64,000 bases of DNA, from assembly GCF_905220705.1 (NCBI RefSeq), contig NZ_CAJNAT010000028.1:1-64000 (forward strand), written 5' to 3'. Each line of letters opens with the position of its first letter. The stretch's first letter is position 1. The translations under genes and the position numbers were made by a program. The DNA comes from Paraburkholderia domus. GTDB lineage: Bacteria; Pseudomonadota; Gammaproteobacteria; Burkholderiales; Burkholderiaceae. The notes under the pieces were generated by a model, which saw only the letters and a program-made list of their open reading frames with translations, did not search any database and was not told the origin of the DNA. Positions 34,616 to 43,594 of this stretch are shown piece after piece.

Positions 34616-34726
34616 TTCGACCGCTCACTACCGCGCTTCTGTCCTCGCAAGCCCCACCTGGTTGCTTACCCGCGCGAACCACCGGCGTCCGCTCCGAAAC
34701 CATCCACGCGCAGATGGGGTTCTTGA

Positions 34727-34758
34727 GAGGTCCGGGAGAAAGTTGTCACTCGGACCTC
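34727..34758. terminator. Stem-loop between convergent LacI and porin genes
   Basis: GAGGTCCG (34727-34734) pairs perfectly with CGGACCTC (34751-34758) with a 16-nt loop. It sits between two converging genes and may end transcription from both sides. No strong T-run. Confidence 0.5.
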
Positions 34759-34767
34759 CCGGCCACA

Positions 34768-35952
34768 TCAGAACTGTGTCGCCACTCCTGCAATAACGCC
34801 AAACTGGCTTTTGCCATAGTTCGGGTTGGTGCTCGACGCGCTCCCGTTGATGGGGTCGTTGTTGATGTTCGCGCCATACAGACCGCTGTCGAGGCCGATG
34901 TTAGACGACGAACTATTTCTAACGTACGCCAGTTCCGTGTACAGGAGAGTTCGCTTGGACAGCGAATAGTTCGCACCCAATGTGTAGAGTGTTGCGTTCC
35001 CGTTCCCATTGTTTGCGTTTGCGTGATAGACGGCGCCGGTGATAGCAAGCGCAGGCGTCGTCTGCCAGATCGCGCCAATCCACTCATGATCGACGGCTGT
35101 CGGGAGGCTCGTTCCTGCCGGTAACGCTGACGGGGTCGCCGTGCCGAAATAGCCCGCATTCGACGCATCCGGAGCGCTCAGATGCTGGTAGCCAACGTAT
35201 CCCGTCACAGGACCGAATGCGTACGTCAAGCCTGTGAGAATCGAGCGAGAAGCAAGGTACACGTTAGTGAATTCGCCGTTTCCGTCACGAACCTCGTCAT
35301 AGGTCGCCTGCCAGAACAGGCCCTTGTTCGCATAGGAGAGTTTGATGCCGTCTGAGCGGCCTTGCGAGCTTCCGAGTCCAGTAGACGTGCCGAGTTGACC
35401 CGGTGCACTTCCAGGATTTCCGGCGTTCCACTTCGTCGAATTCGTCAGGTCGTACTGGCCTTGCAGGGTAAAACCGGCGATGGTCGGCGACAAATACTCC
35501 GCGCCGTTCGCTGCTTGCGAGAAGATACGGCCGCGCACCAGTGTGCCAATCGCATACTTCTTTGTTTGCTGTGGGTCGACATCGCCCGAGTATTGACTGA
35601 TCTCAGCCGAGCCCATGTTGCCCAACTTGATTTGACCCCAGGTGTCGTTATGCAGGCCCACGGTCGCCTGTCCCTCGAAGAAACTTCCGTTCGCGAAACT
35701 CCCGTTCATGGTATTGAGCCGGGACTCCAACTGGAAGATTGCATGAGTGCCACCACCGAGATCCTCACTGCCTTTAAGACCAAATCTCGATTGCGCCCAG
35801 CCTCCACTTTGCGCACCAAATACATGCCCCTTCGGTTGATTCGTCTCGTATGCGATACCGTTGTCCACGATTCCGTATAACGTAACGCTGCTCTGAGCCA
35901 TGGCCGTTGCCGTCGCAGACAATGCAAACACGCTGAACAGAAGTTTCTTCAT
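34768..35952 (-). CDS. Outer-membrane porin, Gram-negative trimeric type
   Basis: Protein of 394 residues. The signal peptide ends AMA (about residue 20) and the mature start is QSSVTLYGIVDNG. The last residue is Phe. The start at 35952 (MKKLLFSVF) is chosen for GGAGAT 6 nt upstream; the open frame extends further without a ribosome site. The block at 36190-36244 upstream resembles the dioxygenase promoter, so this porin probably admits the substrate of the hydroxyquinol gene block. Confidence 0.92.
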   Translation of the reverse strand: MKKLLFSVFALSATATAMAQSSVTLYGIVDNGIAYETNQPKGHVFGAQSGGWAQSRFGLKGSEDLGGGTHAIFQLESRLNTMNGSFANGSFFEGQATVGLHNDTWGQIKLGNMGSAEISQYSGDVDPQQTKKYAIGTLVRGRIFSQAANGAEYLSPTIAGFTLQGQYDLTNSTKWNAGNPGSAPGQLGTSTGLGSSQGRSDGIKLSYANKGLFWQATYDEVRDGNGEFTNVYLASRSILTGLTYAFGPVTGYVGYQHLSAPDASNAGYFGTATPSALPAGTSLPTAVDHEWIGAIWQTTPALAITGAVYHANANNGNGNATLYTLGANYSLSKRTLLYTELAYVRNSSSSNIGLDSGLYGANINNDPINGSASSTNPNYGKSQFGVIAGVATQF

Positions 35953-36189
35953 CGCTATCTCCATTAATATAGTTGTACTACGTACCTTCTCTGCTCTCCA
36001 GAGTACCCAAACCTTCCCGAGCGTTCGTCTATCTTCCATCGAGCGCGACGCGACTAAATGACGTGGCGTCTCACAGACGCTCGCATGGAAGAAAATGAGA
36101 AGAAGAAACAAGTACAAGAGTGAGGCTTATGCGGAAGGCGGTAATTTCCGTGAGGCACGTCTCCTGAACTGCGCTTGTGTATTTTTGCC
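35953..36189. other. Probable long 5' leader of the porin mRNA
   Basis: If transcription starts at the -10-like TGTATA (36194-36199, minus strand), the porin message has an untranslated leader of about 235 nt. No gene is seen in it. Confidence 0.35.
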
Positions 36190-36244
36190 CGAGTGTATAT
36201 TCCCCATTGGCTCGAACAAAGAGCAGAAAGGGGAATCTCTTTCG
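36190..36244 (-). promoter_or_regulatory. Second copy of the dioxygenase promoter block, upstream of the porin
   Basis: CGAGT-TATATTC (36190-36202), TTGGC, AACA, AGAGC and the dyad GAAAG-N9-CTTTC (36226-36243) occur in the same order and spacing as at 31114-31168, and in the same orientation relative to the downstream minus-strand gene. The -10-like TGTATA is at 36194-36199. Confidence 0.6.
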
Positions 36245-36459
36245 TGAAATTAGGGAAAATGCGCGTTAAAGCAAGTGTGCAAGAGCCTTTCAGCGTTATG
36301 CTGGATCACCTCCTCGCGGTTAACCCCTGTATCCCTGTCGACGTCTCATCGATTACGGTTCCGACGTTCCAATGCGAAGAGACGCGTTCGCCTCAGGAAC
36401 CAACCAAAATGGTCCGTGAGCAGTTTCACGCCGCCTAACGCACCCATACGGAGATACGT

Positions 36460-36780
36460 ATGAAGTTCAAGCAACTGTCTGTTTTTTCTGTTTCAGTAGG
36501 TATGGCTTTGAGTATCCTCTCACTTCCGATGTTGCAAGCTCATGCAGCGACAACCGATGCCGGCGCCTCCGATAGTGCAATGTCGAAGCAAGAGATGGAG
36601 GCGCAAAAGAAGGCCGACCGCAAGGCGCGCCGCGCGAAGAAAAACGCCGAGCTCAGCACGCTGGAAAAGAACGGGTACAGTCCGGCCGGGAATCAAACGA
36701 ACTACCCGCAGAATCTCGAGAACGCCCAACAGAAAGCGGCCGGTCAAAAGCCAACCAACGCACCTGCTGTCGCGCCTTGA
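36460..36780 (+). CDS. DUF4148-like exported small protein
   Basis: Protein of 106 residues. A signal peptide ends near AHA (residue 29). The mature part has a Lys/Arg-rich helix (KKADRKARRAKKNAEL) and the DUF4148-like ending LEKNGYSPAGNQTNYPQNL followed by AQQKAAGQ. DUF4148 proteins are small periplasmic proteins of Burkholderiales without known function. GGAGAT lies 6 nt before the ATG. Divergent from the porin, with the shared promoter block between them. Confidence 0.75.
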   Translation: MKFKQLSVFSVSVGMALSILSLPMLQAHAATTDAGASDSAMSKQEMEAQKKADRKARRAKKNAELSTLEKNGYSPAGNQTNYPQNLENAQQKAAGQKPTNAPAVAP

Positions 36781-36980
36781 CGCCTTACGCGTACTGGATC
36801 GCACGCGTGGCCAAGCTGGTGGTGGCTCGAGTCACGCGGGCGATCGAACAAAGAGCGCGGACGGAGACGGAAATTGTCGAGAGGGCTCTGCTAATCATGT
36901 ACCCGGCCTCGCGCCGTTCCGGTAGGACGGCTGGCGGAGAGTCAGGGGTGCGAGACCGACGTGACGCACAGGAAGCGGGC

Positions 36981-37370
36981 ATGAAAAAGTTTGGCGGAAT
37001 CGACCTGCACTCGAGCAACAGTGTGGTCGTTGTCATCGATGAGGTGGACCACATCGTCTATCAGCGGCGACTGCCTAATGACGCGTTGCAGATCCGCGCC
37101 GCACTGGCGCCGCGTCGCAAAGAACTGGAAGGTGTGGTCATCTAGGCGACGTACAACTGGTACTAGTTGGTCGATGCACTGCTTGCGGATGGATACCATG
37201 TTCATCTCACCAACCCGGCAGCGATCAGGCAGTACGAGGGGCTGAGATACAGTGGTGATTTCACCGATGCGGCCGATCTCGAATAATTACTGCGTCTGGG
37301 GCGGCTCCCCGAAGGCTACATCTATGCCCAGCGGCAACTGCCTGTTCCCGCGAGAGTGGTCTTCGCCCCA
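36981..37370 (+). pseudogene. IS110-family transposase remnant with three in-frame stops
   Basis: From ATG at 36981 the frame reads MKKFGGIDLHSSNSVVVVID, then VVYQRR-like and LEGVVI, the N-terminal DEDD (RuvC-like) part of IS110/IS1111 transposases. It is interrupted by TAG after LEGVVI, by TAG after ATYNWY, and by TAA after DAADLE, yet the family reading continues between them (NPAAIRQYEGLRYSGDFTDA, LLRLGRLPEGYIYA). After about 37370 similarity fades. It is dead and truncated; no terminal repeats were found. Confidence 0.85.
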
Positions 37371-37755
37371 ATGGTCGAAGCATCGATGCCACCTTCTCAA
37401 CGCGGCTGCTCCTCTCGTTCCCATCCGCCATCGGCGCTCCTCATAGACATTCGTCAAACGCATTGGCAGAATTAAAGGACACGGCGGACGCGCTAGAAAA
37501 AATAACGGACATCCTGCCGCTCACCCGTTGCCGAAACGCAACGGGTGACAGAACTGCCACCTGGCCTCTCAGCCTTATCTGGTGGCGCCGCGGCCCTTCT
37601 TGCGCAAGCAAACGCGATGAACATGGCTAGCAGAAGTGATGGACACCAACAGCTTTTAGCCAAGTTCAAATGTCGGCTTTCGTGGTGCGTACGTTGACCA
37701 GCGACCGGTACCCCGGCGCTGGAGGCATTGATCGTTGCGACCAAACGGATAACGC
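37371..37755. other. Intergenic between two transposase remnants
   Basis: No gene is seen apart from the hairpin at 37522-37547. Short frames on both strands lack support. Confidence 0.45.
37522..37547. terminator. Perfect 10-bp stem-loop
   Basis: CACCCGTTGC (37522-37531) pairs exactly with GCAACGGGTG (37538-37547) around a 6-nt loop. It may be a terminator or part of a lost insertion sequence. Confidence 0.45.
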
Positions 37756-38529
37756 ATGACGATGCGCGAACTCAACAGGTTCAAGGTCATTCAGGATGTT
37801 GCCGACGACAGGCTCAAGCCGTGGCGGGCGGCGGAACGGCTCAGGTTGACCACGCGACAGATCCGTCGCCGCGTTGCGCGACTGCGCGAACACGGTGCGG
37901 GTGGTCTGGTATCGCGCCGGTGCTCGAAGCCCAGCAACAACCGTCTGGATTCTGTGAAGGCCGATCGGGCGCTGACGATCATCCGTGAACGCTATGCCGA
38001 CTTCGGACCGACACTCGCGTGCGAGAAGCTGTACGAATGTCACGGCATCTGGCTCGCCAAGGAGACGGTCAAGCGGCTGATGACGGATGGGGCCTCTGGG
38101 TGGCCGCGTCGGCAGCGACCGCGACCGCCGAAGATTTACCAGCTGCGGGCACGGCGTGCGTGTCTGGGCGAACTGGTGCAGATTGATGGCGGCGATCATC
38201 TGTGGTTCGAGGAACGGGCGCCGGCCTGCACATTGCTGGTGTACGTCGACGATGCGACCAGCCGGCTGATGCATCTGCACTTCACGGCGAGCGAATCGAC
38301 CTTCAGTTATTTCGAGGCGACGCGTGCGTACGTCGAAAGCCACGGCAAGGCGGTGGCGTTCTACAGCGATAAGGCGAGCGCGTTTCGCAGTGACAAAGCC
38401 CATGAAACCGGCAGCAACGTGACGCCTTTCGGCCGGGCGATGTACGAGCTGCACATCGACACGTTCTCTGCGAACAGCAGCTCAGCCACTGCGCCCGCTG
38501 TTTGGAAGGTAGTCCCTTCAGCACGATGA
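37756..38529 (+). pseudogene. ISNCY-type transposase, C-terminally truncated
   Basis: The N-terminal helix-turn-helix (RELNRFKVIQDVADDRLKP, RQIRRRVARLREHGAGGLVS) and much of the DDE domain are present, including ELVQIDGGDHLWFEERAP and YVDDATSRLM with the first catalytic Asp residues and FYSDKASAFRSDKA. Similarity ends at 38475 (ELHIDTFSANSS), where relatives continue with the segment carrying the last catalytic Glu; here unrelated residues and a stop follow. It is inactive. The fragment at 7888-8117 belongs to the same family. Confidence 0.85.
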
Positions 38530-38677
38530 TGTAATGGTAAATACGCCGTTTTTCGGTCGCGCCCGTAATTTTCACCACAGCCAAATCGGAAAATCGTTCA
38601 CCGCGCGTACGAGGCCATATGAGACTTGTGTCGCTCGTATCTGAGTCAGGCAGGGCCGCCCGCCCCGCAGGCGCGCA

Positions 38678-39733
38678 TCAAGGCTGCGGGCCAAGGAACC
38701 AGTCTTTGTATGTCCGAACGTCTTGTGGCGTGAAGCCATACGCCCGTCGAAACGCGCGCGTGAAGTCCGATGCGCTGCTGAAACCGACGGAGAAGGCGAT
38801 CTGAGCGACGGGAACGCCGGGGAATCGCACGAGATCGTTCGCCGCAGCCCGCAGCCGGAGGTGACGGATGTAGGCGTGGAGTCCGCCTTCATGTTGAAAC
38901 AGCCGGTAGACCGTCGCCCGCGAAAGCGCGAGCGATTCGACCACGCATGTCGGAGAAAGGTCGAACTCAGTGAGATTGGCCTGCACAAACCGGCGTGCTG
39001 CCTCGAACGTGACGGCGCGGGTAATCGCATGTTTGCTCCCACTCAACCCGGCCTGCTCTCCAAATGCATCGGCAATCAACTCAACGATTTCGCGGAGATG
39101 CCGATGAGCTTCGTTGAACAACATGTGGGGAATGCTCGCAGAAAATACCTTCACGCGCTGCCTGATAACCTGTGCGGCCGGCTCGTTCATGGTGAGGACG
39201 CGGCCGTGTAACGCACCGGGGTCCGGAAACACCTCTTGCAACGCCGTGTAGGGCACAAATAGCGTCACGTGTCGGCACGCACGCCGCACCACGTGTACAG
39301 GCTGATCGAAGTCAACCGCGAGGATGCCAACCTCAATCGACGTGTTCTCGCGCTTCCCCGGTCGGGTAACCAGAGTCGTGGCGTCGCCGTCGATGACAAT
39401 ATGGAAGGCGATGCCACGTGCGTTGTCCTGGGAGATCCGCCCGATAGTACGCTCGCGTGTCAGCTCATCGGTGTACGTGTCGGCGAAGAGAAGCTCGCCG
39501 AACTCATACCAGTCAATCGTCCCGCGAAAAGGCCGCTCGATTTGTGCGCGCGTCGGCAATACGTCCATGATCGGACCGAGGCGCTCGCGCCATGTCAGCA
39601 ACTGTCGGTGCACAGGCTCGGACCGTACGTCGAAACGGACGTGAACGATCCTGCTCTGGGACTCCGGGCTTGCACCGGGATAGCTTCGACTATGCGGCAT
39701 GCGGCCTAACTTGAGAAGGTCGGTCTGGTTCAC
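38678..39733 (-). CDS. AraC-family transcriptional regulator
   Basis: Protein of 351 residues. The N-terminal part (about residues 30-215) is cupin-like, of the AraC-binding type found with aromatic catabolism regulators (WYEFGELLFADTYTDE). The C-terminal DNA-binding domain shows SPTCVVESLALSRATVYRLF and VAQIAFSVGFSSASDFTRAF followed by YGFTPQDVR. No catabolic genes lie directly beside it; the nearest are across the ISNCY remnant or beyond a small protein gene, so the target is unknown. Confidence 0.9.
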   Translation of the reverse strand: MNQTDLLKLGRMPHSRSYPGASPESQSRIVHVRFDVRSEPVHRQLLTWRERLGPIMDVLPTRAQIERPFRGTIDWYEFGELLFADTYTDELTRERTIGRISQDNARGIAFHIVIDGDATTLVTRPGKRENTSIEVGILAVDFDQPVHVVRRACRHVTLFVPYTALQEVFPDPGALHGRVLTMNEPAAQVIRQRVKVFSASIPHMLFNEAHRHLREIVELIADAFGEQAGLSGSKHAITRAVTFEAARRFVQANLTEFDLSPTCVVESLALSRATVYRLFQHEGGLHAYIRHLRLRAAANDLVRFPGVPVAQIAFSVGFSSASDFTRAFRRAYGFTPQDVRTYKDWFLGPQP

Positions 39734-39852
39734 ATCAACATTCTTACTGGAGAATTATTGCGGCATTTGTCGAATTTAAGACTCTTCGAACTGACAACTT
39801 GTCTCGCTCATCCTGTGAAAAACGTGAAGTCGCACGCGCACCTCCTGCTCCG

Positions 39853-40119
39853 TCAGGGATCTGGATTGACAGAATCAATACGATCAACGATCACGGCAAG
39901 AGCCCCTAGTAGGCGAGCAACCCTCGCCCGCTGCTGCGGAGTTAGCCCTTGCGTAATACTCACCTGCTGAATACGGGCGCGCCAGTAGGTCCTGCTGAAC
40001 AACGCGTCCACACCGTCGGCGCAAAGGATACGCTCAAGATGGGAAATCGCGTCCTCAACAGTGTGGGGCGTATAAGGGCTCCCGGCTTTTGCTCGGCCTT
40101 TTTCGACTGTTGTCTTCAT
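39853..40119 (-). CDS. Hypothetical small protein
   Basis: Protein of 88 residues, mainly helical and soluble, with TVEDAISHLERILCADGVDALF and GLTPQQRARVARLLGALAV stretches. A GAGAT ribosome-like site precedes the ATG. No domain is recognised. It stands alone between the AraC gene and the pentose block. Confidence 0.55.
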   Translation of the reverse strand: MKTTVEKGRAKAGSPYTPHTVEDAISHLERILCADGVDALFSRTYWRARIQQVSITQGLTPQQRARVARLLGALAVIVDRIDSVNPDP

Positions 40120-40437
40120 TTACATCTCTTGCATGGTGCGGTCACTGACTGAATCCGGCCCGTACGCCGAGCTTCAGATGACACTGTCTCCGTCAAACAA
40201 TCAACGCGGGGCTCCTCGCTGAAAAAAACCCTTACCTATATCTCATAGCGGCTTGTCGTTGAGACCGTCGTTCAATTACATATATTCGCGCGCCCCGGGA
40301 AACCGTGACTCTCCGCCTCCCGGCGCATTGGGCTCTGCTTAACATTTTCACGAGCGAAAATCCGCTGCCTTGCTCCTCGCCATACTGCATCGGCGAGGCG
40401 CACTCTCCCAGGCGTCAGACTTTAGTAGTGCGGCACA
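40120..40437. other. Intergenic, weak inverted repeat only
   Basis: Around 40288-40326 the sequences CGGGA and TCCCG with flanking GCGC could form a GC-rich hairpin beyond the end of the pentose block, possibly its terminator. No gene is seen. Confidence 0.35.
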
Positions 40438-42033
40438 CTATGCCTGCTCGGGGACCACCAGCTCGCCGTCAACCAGGCGCCACACGGCCAGTGGATTAGC
40501 TTCCTTAACAGATGCCGGCAGCAATGCATCGGGCAGATCCTGATAGCATACAGATCGCAGGAATCGGTCAATCGCTGTCGCGCCCACTGACGTGAACATC
40601 GAATTCGAGGTGGACGGGAAGGGACCGCCGTGAACCATCGCCTGGCAGACTTCCACCCCTGTCGGAAAACCATTGGCGAGGATACGCCCGGCTTTGCGCT
40701 CAAGCACCGGGAGCAGGCGCCGCGCATCTGCGTGGTCAACAGCGTCTATATGCAGCGTAACGGTAAGCTGCCCTTCCATATGCTCCGCGACCGACAGCAG
40801 CTCCTCAAAATCGCTAGCACGAACTACAACAGATGCCGGACCAAACATCTCTGTTTCGAGCTCCAGCGAGGCCAGCAGGCGCTGTGCATCGGTCACGTAC
40901 AGGGCAGCCTGCGCGGCATTCGGAAGTTCGCCCGCCGACACGCCCTCCGCCACCTTCGTAACACCCTGAATCGCGTTGACCTTTTCCGCTTCACTGCGGA
41001 AGGCTTTGAAGATTCCGGGTGTCAACATGGTCTGGGCCGGCTTGGTGGCCAGCGCTTCACCCGCTGCCTTGACGAAACGGTCGAGGTCAGGACTATCCAC
41101 TGCAAGGACCAGTCCCGGGTTCGTGCAGAACTGCCCGGCACCCAACGCCAGCGAGTCTGCAAAAGCTTTCCCGATCGCTTCGGCGCGACTTGCGAGCGCA
41201 CCCTGAAACAGAAACACTGGGTTGATGCTGCTCATTTCGGCATAGACCGGAATGGGCTCAGGTCGAGCGTTTGCTATCCGGACGAGTGCCTGGCCACCTT
41301 GACGGGATCCGGTGAAGCCAACCGCCTTGATAGCGGGATGCGCGACCAGCGCTTCGCCTAATTTGCGACCCGCGCCGAAAAGCAGAGAAAACACACCCTC
41401 CGGCAAGCCCTGCTCCCTGACGGCTTTCTGGATCGCGCGACCGACCAGCTCTGACGTTCCTGGATGCGCGCCGTGTGCCTTCACGATAACCGGTGCCCCC
41501 GCTGCGAGGGCGGACGCCGTGTCGCCTCCTGCAACCGAGAAGGCAAGCGGAAAATTACTCGCACCGAACACGGCGACGGGACCAACGGGTACTTTCGCAA
41601 GGCGCAGATCTGCACGTGGCAGGGGCTGCCGCTCAGGCTGCGCATGATCGATCGTGGCACCGAGAAAGTGCCCGTCCCGCACGACTTTCGCAAAAAGACG
41701 CAGCTGCCCGACAGTCCGGCCACGCTCGCCCTGCAAACGCGCGATGGGAAGACCTGTCTCCGCATGTACCCGCTCGATCAGTTCATCTCCGATACCGACG
41801 ATGTTGTCGGCGATTGCATCCAGAAACGCGGCGCGCTTCGCAAGCGGAACATTCCGGAAAACGTCGAAGGCTTGCGCAGCCAGCGATGCTGCCCGCTCGA
41901 CTTCCGCAGCGCCCCCCATACCGAAGGATGGCTCCGGGATCTCCGAGTCGGTCGCGGGATTGAACGCGCGCTGGCTGCCTTCGGTGCCGCGCACCGCGGA
42001 AAAACCGATCAGCATTTCGCCAGTAATAGTCAT
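40438..42033 (-). CDS. 2-ketoglutarate semialdehyde dehydrogenase (NADP-type aldehyde dehydrogenase)
   Basis: Oxidises 2,5-dioxopentanoate to 2-oxoglutarate, the last step of oxidative pentose degradation. Length is 531 residues, as usual for this long subgroup. Seen: VAVFGASNFPLAFSVAGGDT, GFTGSRQGGQAL, the Glu region YAEMSSINPVF and the catalytic Cys in GAGQFCTNPG. GAGGATAT precedes the ATG. The gene follows an FAH-family keto-deoxy-pentonate dehydratase by 33 bp, which supports the assignment. It is the last gene of the leftward pentose block. Confidence 0.9.
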   Translation of the reverse strand: MTITGEMLIGFSAVRGTEGSQRAFNPATDSEIPEPSFGMGGAAEVERAASLAAQAFDVFRNVPLAKRAAFLDAIADNIVGIGDELIERVHAETGLPIARLQGERGRTVGQLRLFAKVVRDGHFLGATIDHAQPERQPLPRADLRLAKVPVGPVAVFGASNFPLAFSVAGGDTASALAAGAPVIVKAHGAHPGTSELVGRAIQKAVREQGLPEGVFSLLFGAGRKLGEALVAHPAIKAVGFTGSRQGGQALVRIANARPEPIPVYAEMSSINPVFLFQGALASRAEAIGKAFADSLALGAGQFCTNPGLVLAVDSPDLDRFVKAAGEALATKPAQTMLTPGIFKAFRSEAEKVNAIQGVTKVAEGVSAGELPNAAQAALYVTDAQRLLASLELETEMFGPASVVVRASDFEELLSVAEHMEGQLTVTLHIDAVDHADARRLLPVLERKAGRILANGFPTGVEVCQAMVHGGPFPSTSNSMFTSVGATAIDRFLRSVCYQDLPDALLPASVKEANPLAVWRLVDGELVVPEQA

Positions 42034-42066
42034 GTCGATATCCTCAAAAAAAGTCGGGCCGGGTTT

Positions 42067-43248
42067 TCAACGTCGACCGTCGAGCAGGCCGCGCGTCGCG
42101 AGATTGCGATACAGCGCACGTACCCCAAAGGTCCACGGCGCGATTTCCGTCGATAACCGCACGGTGTTCACTAGCGCTCCGAGTGTCGGCGTCGAAATCG
42201 TCACCACATCGCCCATGTGGTGCGTAAATCCGCCACCCTGTTCGTCCCGGTCTTTAATCGGCGAGAACATCGTCCCAAGAAACAGCATGAATCCATCGGG
42301 ATATTGGTGATGCGCTCCGAAGGTCTGGCTGACGAGATCGAGCGGGTCGCGGCTGATCTCGGTCATATGGCTAACACCGTCGAGCACGAAACCATCGTCG
42401 CCTTCGATACGTAGCGAGACGCTCGCATTGCGCACGGTGTCGATGGTAAAGCTGTCATCGAACAGCCGAACAAAAGGACCTATCGCGCACGAGCCGTTAT
42501 TGTCCTTCGCCTTGCCGAGCAACAGCGCGGAGCGACCTTCGATATCACGCAGGTTCACATCGTTGCCAAGCGTCGCACCGACCACCTGCCCTGATGCATT
42601 GACGGCCAGCACGATTTCCGGCTCCGGATTGTTCCAGGCTGAAGTCGGATACAGGCCGACATCGGCGCCCATTCCGACCGACGACAGCGGCTGGGATTTC
42701 GAAAACACCTCCGCGTCCGGGCCGATTCCCACTTCCATGTATTGCGACCACGCGTTGCGCCGCTGCAGTTCTTCCTTGAGCTTCATGGCGCCTTCAGAGC
42801 CAGGTTTGATCTTCGCGAGGTCGGTGCCGATCAGCCCGGCAATCGTGCTGCGCACTTCGGCAGCCTTGGCTGCGTCACCGCCTGCCTGCTCCTCGATCAC
42901 GCGTTCGAGCAGACTAACTGCGAACGTGACGCCGCAGGCCTTGATTGCCTGCACGTCGCACGGCGCGAGCAGGCGCACGATGGCGTCTTCGGACGGCGCG
43001 AGACTGGCTTCGATCAGCGGACCGACTGGCCCCAGCGGCTCGCCGGGCGCAGTGCGAGCAAGCTCGACGGCATCGGGAAGGTCAAACAGATCTGCGGTGG
43101 TCGGCGCGAAGCGCGTGATGTCGAACACCTCGCCGCCGCGGACCACGACGACGGATGGGCCGTCGACGGGGGCGGACCGCCACACGCGTCCGATCAGCAG
43201 CGCGCGGCCGAGGTCGTCGGGAAGGAAACGAAAGCGAATAGAGTTCAT
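42067..43248 (-). CDS. FAH-family 2-keto-3-deoxy-pentonate dehydratase
   Basis: Protein of 393 residues of the fumarylacetoacetate-hydrolase superfamily. It is likely the enzyme that dehydrates 2-keto-3-deoxy-D-xylonate or -D-arabinonate to 2-ketoglutarate semialdehyde (compare XylX of Caulobacter). Metal-binding and fold motifs include EVGIGPDAEVFSKSQPLSS, AWNNPEPEIVLAV with a metal Glu pair, and GNDVNLRDIEGRSALLLGKAK (outline). Paired with ketoglutarate semialdehyde dehydrogenase. The ATG at 43248 is preferred; a TTG six codons upstream is possible. Confidence 0.85.
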   Translation of the reverse strand: MNSIRFRFLPDDLGRALLIGRVWRSAPVDGPSVVVVRGGEVFDITRFAPTTADLFDLPDAVELARTAPGEPLGPVGPLIEASLAPSEDAIVRLLAPCDVQAIKACGVTFAVSLLERVIEEQAGGDAAKAAEVRSTIAGLIGTDLAKIKPGSEGAMKLKEELQRRNAWSQYMEVGIGPDAEVFSKSQPLSSVGMGADVGLYPTSAWNNPEPEIVLAVNASGQVVGATLGNDVNLRDIEGRSALLLGKAKDNNGSCAIGPFVRLFDDSFTIDTVRNASVSLRIEGDDGFVLDGVSHMTEISRDPLDLVSQTFGAHHQYPDGFMLFLGTMFSPIKDRDEQGGGFTHHMGDVVTISTPTLGALVNTVRLSTEIAPWTFGVRALYRNLATRGLLDGRR

Positions 43249-43381
43249 AGGGTCAAGTCCAGCCAATGTTGGTTTAACTTTGATGGATCACAAGCCGCGG
43301 TCCGGATTAGCGTTGTCGCCGCACGCTCGACCCGAAAATCGCGTGGGACGCACTCGCCCCCCGTGCCACGTTGTCCATGTC

Positions 43382-43594
43382 TCAATTCGAGCGTGCCGTC
43401 ACGCGTTCCATCGCGTCGCGCATCGCGTCGTCGAAACTCTGCGCCGTCGCGACATGCCGGTTGTCGACACTGACGAGCCATCCTCGCGCCGAACAACACC
43501 AGCGAACGCGGCGCTCTTCGACCAGACGCGAAAACCACCGCCAAAGGTCGGCGTCTTCAGCGTTCGCGGCAAGGGCGGCCCGCTCGCGCATCAT
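43382..43594 (-). CDS. Small protein translationally coupled to the FAD oxidase gene
   Basis: Protein of 70 residues, rich in Arg, Trp and Ala (LWRWFSRLVEERRVRWCCSA). Its ATG overlaps the stop of the preceding gene by one base (TAATG), a sign of coupled translation. No domain is recognised. It lies inside the pentose block, between the FAD oxidase and the FAH-family dehydratase genes. Confidence 0.6.
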   Translation of the reverse strand: MMRERAALAANAEDADLWRWFSRLVEERRVRWCCSARGWLVSVDNRHVATAQSFDDAMRDAMERVTARSN

